Source: Gemmatimonadaceae bacterium (GTDB lineage: Bacteria; Gemmatimonadota; Gemmatimonadetes; Gemmatimonadales; Gemmatimonadaceae). Taken from it: DNA of 5,507 nt. The translations under genes and the position numbers were made by a program. This document shows positions 1 to 5,507 of the stretch, piece by piece. The notes under the pieces are model-generated. The model searched no databases, had not been told where the DNA came from, and worked only from the letters and a program-made list of their open reading frames with translations. The DNA lies in NCBI GenBank assembly GCA_017881545.1, contig JADGQU010000192.1:1-5507 (forward strand). Reading direction: 5' to 3'. Position 1 is the stretch's first letter. Each line of letters starts with the position of its first letter.

Positions 1-1784
1 GGTCGCCGGATGGCAAGCGCGTCGCGTACATCTCGGCAGGACAGCTGTGGATCGCCGATCCGATCGGGGCAAACGCGCGCCAGATCTCGAACGTGAGTGG
101 CGGAGCGAGTGGGCCGGTCTGGTCACCGGCTGGGGATCGCATTGCCTTCGTCACGGGCGTGTACCCCGACTGCGACAGCGATGGTTGCAACATTGAGCGG
201 GCCAAAGCCGCCGATACCGGCAAGGTCAAAGCACACATCGCCGACAATCTGCTTTACCGGCACTGGACGGAGTGGACGCCGGCGACACGATCGCACCTTT
301 TCGTCGTGGCCCCTGATGGAACCGGCTTGCGCGACGTGACGGCAGGCGTGTTGTACGATGTTCCTCCCGGACCGTTCGGAGGAAGCGAGGGCTACGCCTT
401 CTCTCCCGACGGAAAAGAGCTTGCCTACACCGCGAAGGATCAGGGGCGGGCGGATGCCTGGTCCACCGATCTCAACGTCTACACGGTGTCCGTGAGCGGC
501 GGCGCTCCTGTCGTGATCACGGCATCCAACCGCGGCGCCGATCAGAACCCGGTGTACTCTCCGGACGGCCGCACTATTCTCTACGCCTCGCAGGCGCGCC
601 CCGGTTTTGAGTCCGACCGCCAGCGGCTGATGGCGTACGATCGGGCGAGCAAGACATCGCGCGAGCTTCTGCCGAGCTGGGACAGAAACGCCGACGCGTA
701 CATTTTCTCCCCGAGCGGAGATGCGATTTATCTGAACACGGTTGATGCAAGCCGCAACAAGCTCTATCGCATCACTCGCACGTCATCAGGATGGACCACG
801 GCGCCGCAGCTGCTCACCTCCGGCGGCAACAATTTTTCGACGTCGGTATCGAGTGACCGCAAAACGATTGCATGGCTCCAGGACGCGACGGAGCGTCCCG
901 CCGAAGTCTACGTCGCGACTGTCGGGACAGCCGGGCTCAGCGGCGTTCGGCGTCTCACCCACGAGAACGACGCGCTTCTCGCGCAGCTCAAGCTGAATCC
1001 CATCGAAGACTACTGGTTCAAGGGCGCCGACGGCGACAGCGTGCAGGGAATGATCCTCAGGCCGCCGCAGTATCAACCCGGCAAGAAGTTCCCGGTCCTG
1101 TTTCTCATTCACGGTGGACCGCAGGGCGAGTGGCTGGATCAGTGGCATGGCCGCTGGAACTTCGAGCTTTTCGCTTCGCCCGGATTTGGAGTCATTGCGA
1201 TCAATCCGCGCGGATCGTTCGGGTACGGGCAGAAGTTCACCGACCAGATCTCGAAGGATTGGGGCGGCCGGGTCTACACGGACTTGATGAACGGCCTGGA
1301 CGCTGCGCTCGCGCGCAACAGCTGGCTGGATTCAACGCGCATGGGCGCGGCCGGCGGATCCTACGGCGGTTACATGACGAATTGGATCGCGGGCCACTCC
1401 AACCGGTTCAAGGCGCTGTTTACGCACGCCGGAGTCTACAACTTCGAGAACATGTACGGCGCGAGCGAGGAGATCTGGTTTGGCGACTGGGAATTCGGGG
1501 GACCGTACTGGGACAAGAACGCGATGGACTCGGTGTACCGGCGCTGGTCGCCGCACCTCTTCGCCGGAAACTTTCACACACCGCATCTGGTGGTGGTCGG
1601 CGAGCTCGACTATCGCGTGCCGTACACCGAGGGGCTCTCACTCTTCACGGCGCTGCAGCGTCAGGGGGTTCCGAGCAGGTTGATCGACTTTCCCGACGAA
1701 GGCCATTGGATCGGGAAGCCGCAGAACCAACGACTCTGGTGGAAGGAATCACTTGCGTGGTTTACGCGATACCTGGGCCCATAG
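1..1784 (+). CDS. S9 family serine peptidase, dipeptidyl-peptidase 5-like (5' end outside window)
   Basis: The reading frame is open from the left edge (first whole codon at base 3) to TAG at 1782-1784, giving 593 visible residues, so the true start lies upstream. Residues 1 to about 320 form a beta-propeller of PD40/WD40-like blades, recognisable from repeats such as SPDGKRVAY, WSPAGDRIAF, FSPDGKELAY, YSPDGRTILY and FSPSGDAIYL. The C-terminal alpha/beta-hydrolase domain (about 340-593) has the oxyanion-side motif HGGPQG, NPRGSFGYG, and a full triad: Ser453 in GGSYGGYM (codon 1359-1361), Asp536 in GELDYRVP and His568 in DEGHWIGKP. By family knowledge it cleaves short peptides, probably releasing N-terminal dipeptides or acylated residues; relatives are usually exported, but any signal peptide lies off the window. 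The GTG at 93 is not the start, because propeller sequence continues above it. It converges on the ABC gene and shows no functional link to it. The S9 assignment is firm; the DPP5 subtype is less so. Confidence 0.93.
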   Translation, partial: SPDGKRVAYISAGQLWIADPIGANARQISNVSGGASGPVWSPAGDRIAFVTGVYPDCDSDGCNIERAKAADTGKVKAHIADNLLYRHWTEWTPATRSHLFVVAPDGTGLRDVTAGVLYDVPPGPFGGSEGYAFSPDGKELAYTAKDQGRADAWSTDLNVYTVSVSGGAPVVITASNRGADQNPVYSPDGRTILYASQARPGFESDRQRLMAYDRASKTSRELLPSWDRNADAYIFSPSGDAIYLNTVDASRNKLYRITRTSSGWTTAPQLLTSGGNNFSTSVSSDRKTIAWLQDATERPAEVYVATVGTAGLSGVRRLTHENDALLAQLKLNPIEDYWFKGADGDSVQGMILRPPQYQPGKKFPVLFLIHGGPQGEWLDQWHGRWNFELFASPGFGVIAINPRGSFGYGQKFTDQISKDWGGRVYTDLMNGLDAALARNSWLDSTRMGAAGGSYGGYMTNWIAGHSNRFKALFTHAGVYNFENMYGASEEIWFGDWEFGGPYWDKNAMDSVYRRWSPHLFAGNFHTPHLVVVGELDYRVPYTEGLSLFTALQRQGVPSRLIDFPDEGHWIGKPQNQRLWWKESLAWFTRYLGP

Positions 1785-1868
1785 CTGGCATCGCTGACGC
1801 CTATGCTACTCGTGCCTCCCGCCAGTTCTGCTGATGTAAATCCGTAAGCCGAGAAGTGCCAGTTGTGT

Positions 1869-3746
1869 CTAGCGGTAGCCTGCGGCCTGCATCGTGAACA
1901 GCTCTTCGTAAAGCCCGCCGTTATTGAGCAGCTCTTCGTGCGAGCCCTGCTCTTCGACTTTGCCATTCCGCAGAACGATGATTCGGTCGGCCATTCTCAC
2001 CGTCGAAAACCGATGCGAAATCAGAATTGCCATTCGGCCGGCAACCAGCTCGGAGAAGCGCAGAAACACTTCGTACTCGGCCCGCGCATCGAGCGCGGCC
2101 GTCGGCTCGTCGAGAATCAGTACCTGCGCGTCGCGAATGTAGGCGCGCGCCAGCGCGATCTTCTGCCATTCGCCTCCCGACAGATCGACGCCCTCCTCGA
2201 ATCGTCTCCCGAGCATCTGCTGGTACCCCTTCGAGAAGCGGGGCAGCAGTGAAGCGGCGAGCGAGTTCTCCGCGGCGGTCGTGATCGACGGTGGCGTTCC
2301 ATTGTTCTTATCGAGATCGGCGCGCACCGAATCTATTTCGCCGACGCCGATGTTCTCGTCGAACCGCATGTCGTAGCGGACGAAATCCTGGAAGATGACG
2401 CCGATCGCGTGCCTTAGACTCACGAGGTCGTATTCCTTGAGATCCACTCCCTCGAGTGTGATCCTGCCCTCAGTCGGATCGTAGAGGCGAGCCAGAAGCT
2501 TGGTGATGGTGGTCTTGCCGGCGCCGTTTTCGCCGACGAGGGCGACGCGCTCTCCCGGCTTGAGCGTGAAATCGACGTTGCGGATGGCCCACCGCTCGCT
2601 GTCCGGGTAGCGGAATCCAACGTTCTCGAAGACAAACCCCGACTGGATCTTCGCGGGAACCAATCTGGCGTTTGACGGTGACTCGATCGTCGGCCGCATC
2701 TCGAGAAACACGAACAGATCTCGCAGATACAACGCCTGCTCGGCGACGTTGCTCGCGGAGAGAAGGATGTTCTGGATGACATCCCGTCCGCGCCCGAACG
2801 ACGCGGCGAGGAATGTCAGCGTTCCGATCGTGATGTCGCCCCTGACTGCCCGGATCAGAATTACGATGTACGCCGAGTAGTAGCCGATCGTCCCCAGTAT
2901 CGAGAGCAGCGCGCTGACGACGCCGCGTCGTATCGAGAGGTTTCGGTTCTCCTCGTAAAACTTCTGGGAGAGGACGCGGTAACGCTCGGTCAGCCACGGA
3001 GCGAGGCCGAACATCTGGACCTCTTTCGCCGTCTTGTCACTCGCGCCCACGAAGCGGAGGTAGTCGAGCTGCCTGCGCTCGGGTGTCCAGCGAAACAGGA
3101 GCGAGTATCCGAGCGATGCGAAGTGGGTTTCGCCGAGGAAGCTGGGAATCACCGCGACCGCGAGCAGCAGCAGGAGCCACGGATTGTACGCGATGAGCGC
3201 TCCCGCCAGCGTGAGCAGCGTGAGCGCGTCCTGCGACATCGAGAGCAGGAGACTGAGAAGTGCGATGCGCCCCACCGTCTGCCGGCGGGCGCGCTCGAGA
3301 TGGCCATAGAATTCCGGATCCTCGAATTGGGCCAGATCGAGCTTGGCCGCGTGCTCCATCAGCTGCACGCTCATCGCGTTCGAGAAGAGATCGCCGAGCA
3401 GGCTCTCGATTAGTGACGATGCCCGCGCGAGGATCTCTCCGACGAGAACGATCGCCAGCTCCAGCGCCAGATAGCGCCACACTTGCGAGAGCGATCCGTG
3501 CGTGGCCTTTGCCGCGATCACCGCGTCGAGGATCAGCTTGCCGACCCAGAAGGTCATGACAGGCACGACCGACCGCATGACGCGGAGGACGATCATCGCC
3601 AGGGTGTAGCCGCGGTGCGTGCGCCAGATCAGGCGGAACAGCGCGGGGACGTAGCGGAGCGCCTCGAGCCTCTCCTTCCAGCTCACAGGCCCTTCCTGTA
3701 CGCGCGGCCGACGCATTCCTGCCCCAGCAAAAACCGGATGACTCAT
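1869..3746 (-). CDS. ABC transporter, fused permease/ATPase (exporter half-transporter)
   Basis: The 625-residue protein has the length and order of a bacterial type IV ABC exporter: membrane domain, then nucleotide-binding domain. Hydrophobic segments near residues 47-70, 89-113, 161-187, 188-206, 276-301 and 307-329 fit six helices. The ATPase domain has every catalytic element: Walker A GENGAGKT (405-412), Q-loop Gln453, signature LSGGE (522-526), Walker B VLILDE (542-547, catalytic Glu547), D-loop ALDA and H-loop His578. A homodimer is the simplest expectation because no site is degenerate. The substrate cannot be read from sequence; no peptide precursor, peptidase domain or accessory protein lies nearby. 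It follows the MBL-rhodanese gene with 18 bases between, suggesting an operon. The start is uncertain: ATG 3746 has AGGGCGG seven bases upstream, whereas GTG 3686 (residue 21, VSWKERLEAL) has a stronger AGGAAGG and would give 605 residues. ATG at 3716 is a third option. Confidence 0.95.
   Translation of the reverse strand: MSHPVFAGAGMRRPRVQEGPVSWKERLEALRYVPALFRLIWRTHRGYTLAMIVLRVMRSVVPVMTFWVGKLILDAVIAAKATHGSLSQVWRYLALELAIVLVGEILARASSLIESLLGDLFSNAMSVQLMEHAAKLDLAQFEDPEFYGHLERARRQTVGRIALLSLLLSMSQDALTLLTLAGALIAYNPWLLLLLAVAVIPSFLGETHFASLGYSLLFRWTPERRQLDYLRFVGASDKTAKEVQMFGLAPWLTERYRVLSQKFYEENRNLSIRRGVVSALLSILGTIGYYSAYIVILIRAVRGDITIGTLTFLAASFGRGRDVIQNILLSASNVAEQALYLRDLFVFLEMRPTIESPSNARLVPAKIQSGFVFENVGFRYPDSERWAIRNVDFTLKPGERVALVGENGAGKTTITKLLARLYDPTEGRITLEGVDLKEYDLVSLRHAIGVIFQDFVRYDMRFDENIGVGEIDSVRADLDKNNGTPPSITTAAENSLAASLLPRFSKGYQQMLGRRFEEGVDLSGGEWQKIALARAYIRDAQVLILDEPTAALDARAEYEVFLRFSELVAGRMAILISHRFSTVRMADRIIVLRNGKVEEQGSHEELLNNGGLYEELFTMQAAGYR
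3691..3697 (-). promoter_or_regulatory. Competing ribosome binding site for an internal GTG start of the ABC gene
   Basis: On the minus strand AGGAAGG lies four bases before GTG 3684-3686. It is a better Shine-Dalgarno match than the one before ATG 3746. Starting here would give a protein beginning VSWKERLEALRYVP, a natural N-terminus for this exporter type. The site could equally be a chance purine run in coding sequence. Confidence 0.35.
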
Positions 3747-3753
3747 TGACGCA

Positions 3754-3760
3754 CCGCCCT
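3754..3760 (-). promoter_or_regulatory. Candidate ribosome binding site for the ABC transporter ATG start
   Basis: On the minus strand AGGGCGG lies seven bases before ATG 3744-3746, inside the 18-base gap after the MBL-rhodanese stop codon. It is a moderate Shine-Dalgarno match and supports translation of the ABC gene from the shared transcript at the upstream start. Confidence 0.4.
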
Positions 3761-3764
3761 GGCG

Positions 3765-5252
3765 CTACTTCTTCCGGCGTCCACGCGCGGACGCCGCAGC
3801 CTTTCGCCCTCGAGGGACCGGCGCAGACTTGGCGGAGTCGACCTCGAATCCCTGGGCGACCCACGCGTCGAAACCACCTGCCAGATTGGAAACGTGGGCT
3901 ATTCCATGCGACTGGAGAAAGCTCGTCGCAATGGAAGATCGTCCACCGCCCTTGCAGTGGAGCACGATGGGCGCGGATGCGTCGAGCTCTCCAACACGAT
4001 CCGGCAGCTGCGCGAGCGGTATGTGAATCGCTCCGGGCAAATGGCCCTCGCTCCACTCTTCCGGGCTCCGCACATCGACGATCTGAAGGACGTTCTTGCC
4101 GGTGAGCTTCCTGAGGCTCGGCGCATCCAGCTGCGTCACCTTCTCCAGCGCTCCGCGCAGAGATTTCCACGCCTGAAGTACGTCAGCCTGGAAGACGCCG
4201 CTCACACGCGTCATTCCGATCTTGCACAGATCGCCGAGTATGTGCTTCACCGCATCGTCACTTTCCGCCTCGGTGATGATGTAGAGGTCGCTTTCCTCAG
4301 GAACGAGCGCGCCAATCCAGTTGAGAAATGACTTGCCGAGGGGAATGTTCAGCGTTCCAGGCACGTGTCCCGCCGCGAAGTTCGCCGCTGGTCGGGCGTC
4401 GATCACCACTCCGCCCTTATTGAGCGCGCGCTCGAGCTCCTCCAATCCACCGTAGTCGGGCTCTGAGGGCTGCGCTCTCTCGGCACCGAGGCGGTTCACG
4501 CGTTTCATAACCGCGAAATAGCGCGGAGGAACAGGCTGATTGTCGAGGACTTTCGCGACAAACTCTTTCTCACTCAAGCTGGCAAACGCCCAGTTGAAGA
4601 GTCTCTCATACCCGAGCGTTGATTGCGGCATCGATCCGAGAGATTTGCCGCATGCGGATCCGGCCCCATGGCCGGGCCAGATCTGCAGATGGTCGGGCTC
4701 CGACCTGATCTTCGCGAGAGACCGGTACAATTCCCCGGCCGAGCTTTCCATGCTTCCCTTGGCGCCGGCAGCGAGCTCGAGCAGATCTGGCCTGCCGACA
4801 TCTCCCACAAAAAGGAAATCACCCGTCAGCGCACCAACGGGATCCTCGCCGCGATCCAGATCGGACACGAAGAAAGTCAGGTGCTCAGGGGTGTGGCCGG
4901 GCGTGTGCGCTACACGGAGTCGTACCTGGCCGACATTGATCCGGGAGCCGTCACGCAACACTTTGGCTCGCTTGAGAGCGGCGTCGGTGTAACCCCACTC
5001 CCTGCCTCCTTCTCCCGAGAGATGCAAAGTGGCGCCGGTGGCCTCAGCCAGCGCATGCGCCCCCGAAACGAAGTCGGCATGGATGTGCGTCTCGGTCACG
5101 TGAGCGATCTTTACGCGATCGGCACCAGCCGCGCGGGTATACTGCGCCACGTCGGAGTTGGGGTCGACGACGATCGCTTCGCGTGTTTTCTCGCATGCGA
5201 TCATGTAGCTCGCCTGCGCCAGGTTTTCGTCGTAAAATCGTCTGAAAAGCAT
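3765..5252 (-). CDS. MBL-fold persulfide dioxygenase-like / pseudo-rhodanese / rhodanese fusion (CstB-like)
   Basis: The 495-residue protein has three domains. Residues 1 to about 255 are a metallo-beta-lactamase fold with THIHADF (His56, His58, Asp60), TPGHTPEH (His120), TGDFLFVGDVGRPD (Asp145) and WPGHGAGSACG (His195, Cys201). His56, His120 and Asp145 match the iron ligands of ETHE1-type persulfide dioxygenases. Residues about 268-365 are a rhodanese fold (VVIDARPAANF, GHVPGTLNIPL) whose active-site loop has no Cys, so it is probably non-catalytic. Residues about 375-475 are a second rhodanese (VDVRSPEEW) with active-site CKGGGR, Cys433 to Arg438. By analogy with CstB, it should oxidise glutathione- or other thiol-bound persulfide in the cytoplasm and pass sulfane sulfur to or from Cys433. 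The tail (about 474-495) is rich in Arg, Lys and Ala. MLFRRFYDENLAQASYMI is a typical family N-terminus, so ATG 5252 is favoured, though no good ribosome binding site precedes it. It probably leads an operon with the ABC gene. Confidence 0.92.
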   Translation of the reverse strand: MLFRRFYDENLAQASYMIACEKTREAIVVDPNSDVAQYTRAAGADRVKIAHVTETHIHADFVSGAHALAEATGATLHLSGEGGREWGYTDAALKRAKVLRDGSRINVGQVRLRVAHTPGHTPEHLTFFVSDLDRGEDPVGALTGDFLFVGDVGRPDLLELAAGAKGSMESSAGELYRSLAKIRSEPDHLQIWPGHGAGSACGKSLGSMPQSTLGYERLFNWAFASLSEKEFVAKVLDNQPVPPRYFAVMKRVNRLGAERAQPSEPDYGGLEELERALNKGGVVIDARPAANFAAGHVPGTLNIPLGKSFLNWIGALVPEESDLYIITEAESDDAVKHILGDLCKIGMTRVSGVFQADVLQAWKSLRGALEKVTQLDAPSLRKLTGKNVLQIVDVRSPEEWSEGHLPGAIHIPLAQLPDRVGELDASAPIVLHCKGGGRSSIATSFLQSHGIAHVSNLAGGFDAWVAQGFEVDSAKSAPVPRGRKAAASARGRRKK

Positions 5253-5352
5253 GGACCGTTCGGAGCCGGCGGTGTAGCGTTGCTGGATGGACGGACAGTA
5301 GTTAGCGTCCTAGAGACAAACCCGATGATTCACCGCGCAATATACCACCAAC
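5253..5352. promoter_or_regulatory. Divergent intergenic region with probable back-to-back promoters
   Basis: This 100-base gap separates the divergent MBL-rhodanese and adenylyltransferase starts, so both promoters should lie here or just inside the genes. The clearest AT-rich spot is 5339-5346. It reads TATATT on the minus strand (5344-5339) and TATACC on the plus strand (5341-5346), both like a -10 element. I found no convincing -35 partner for either. A 5-base inverted repeat, GGACG 5289-5293 and CGTCC 5306-5310, and two copies of TAGCGT (5275-5280, 5303-5308) are present but too short to call an operator. The promoter role is inferred mainly from gene orientation. Confidence 0.35.
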
Positions 5353-5507
5353 GTGAATACTGAACGGAGGCGGGACACCACGGAGCTGACTCGCGAAGAG
5401 CTGGTTCGCTATAGCCGCCACATTCTCCTGCCGCAGGTAGGGGAGAGCGGGCAGCGCGCGCTCAAGAAATCCCGGGTGCTTCTCGTTGGCGCGGGCGGCC
5501 TGGGCTC
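5353..5507 (+). CDS. MoeB/ThiF/HesA-type adenylyltransferase (E1-like), N-terminal fragment
   Basis: Only the first 51 codons are inside the window; the gene runs off the right edge. The translation contains LTREELVRYSRHILLPQVGE followed by GQRALKKSRVLLVGAGGLG (residues 12-51). This is the hallmark opening of the MoeB/ThiF/HesA E1-like family, ending in the glycine-rich ATP-binding GxGGLG (residues 46-51). Members adenylate the C-terminal Gly-Gly of a ubiquitin-like sulfur carrier (MoaD, ThiS, CysO or similar) before sulfur transfer; many bacterial members carry a C-terminal rhodanese domain, which cannot be checked here. GTG 5353 is the only usual start codon between the in-frame TGA at 5326-5328 and the conserved region, and it lacks a Shine-Dalgarno sequence upstream. 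GGAGG at 5366-5370 falls inside the frame. It is divergent from a rhodanese-containing protein, which suits a sulfur-transfer role. MoeB, ThiF and HesA cannot be separated from this fragment. Confidence 0.87.
   Translation, partial: MNTERRRDTTELTREELVRYSRHILLPQVGESGQRALKKSRVLLVGAGGLG

Noticed and set aside
93..95. GTG at 93 as the start of the peptidase
   Set aside because: The same frame stays open upstream to base 3 and encodes a further propeller-blade motif (SPDGKRVAYI), so the gene begins outside the window.
872..1834. Long open frame of about 320 codons on the plus strand overlapping the peptidase gene
   Set aside because: Its translation is Arg/Ala/Ser-rich with no recognisable motif, and it lies out of frame within the strongly supported peptidase. 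It is a GC-rich codon-bias shadow.
1785..1868. Possible bidirectional terminator in the convergent gap
   Set aside because: A 15-base imperfect hairpin at 1787-1801 (GGCATC / GACGCC, one mismatch) and a distant CTGGCA / TGCCAG pair (1785-1790, 1857-1862) exist. Neither is followed by a T tract, and both are short enough to be chance.
3037..4170. Minus-strand open frame of 377 codons spanning the end of the MBL-rhodanese gene and the start of the ABC gene
   Set aside because: It crosses two well-supported genes out of frame, is rich in Arg, Ala and Gly, and shows no domain. It is a shadow, not a fusion or frameshift product.
5289..5310. GGACG / CGTCC inverted repeat as an operator for a sulfide-responsive repressor
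   Set aside because: The arms are only five bases with a 12-base spacer, and no regulator gene is in the window. A chance match is likely.
4623..5363. Plus-strand open frame of 246 codons antisense to the MBL-rhodanese gene and running into the promoter gap
   Set aside because: The opposite strand carries a complete set of catalytic motifs. The antisense translation has no recognisable family features.
1..5507. tRNA, rRNA, CRISPR, insertion sequence or prophage signatures
   Set aside because: No tandem or dispersed repeats, terminal inverted repeats, transposase motifs or cloverleaf-like sequences were seen. The window is densely filled by four ordinary protein genes.

Overview
The window comes from a GC-rich bacterial chromosome. 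It holds four protein-coding genes and no RNA genes, mobile elements or repeats that I could support. Gene style suggests a soil or environmental lineage such as Gemmatimonadota or Acidobacteriota: a propeller-type S9 peptidase, an ABC exporter of the LSGGEWQK type, and a metallo-beta-lactamase/rhodanese fusion. That assignment is an inference from protein style, not a demonstrated one.

Layout: (1) 1-1784, plus strand, is the 3' part of an S9 serine peptidase resembling dipeptidyl-peptidase 5, open at the left edge. (2) 1785-1868 is a short convergent gap with no convincing terminator. (3) 1869-3746, minus strand, is a complete ABC exporter half-transporter. (4) 3765-5252, minus strand, lies just upstream of the ABC gene and is probably co-transcribed with it. 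It is a three-domain persulfide dioxygenase-like protein: an MBL fold, a Cys-less pseudo-rhodanese and an active-looking rhodanese. This is the architecture of Staphylococcus aureus CstB. (5) 5253-5352 is a divergent intergenic promoter region. (6) 5353-5507, plus strand, is the start of a MoeB/ThiF/HesA-type adenylyltransferase, cut off by the right edge.

The right half reads as a small sulfur-handling locus. The fusion protein probably oxidises low-molecular-weight persulfides and moves sulfane sulfur through its C-terminal Cys433. The divergent MoeB/ThiF-like enzyme belongs to a family that activates ubiquitin-like sulfur carriers, which often receive sulfur from rhodaneses. The ABC exporter behind the fusion gene has no visible substrate clue. 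The peptidase is convergent and looks functionally unrelated. I see no wholly new system. The points most worth a second look are the sulfur-gene juxtaposition, the degenerate first rhodanese domain, and three unsettled translation-start or promoter questions.
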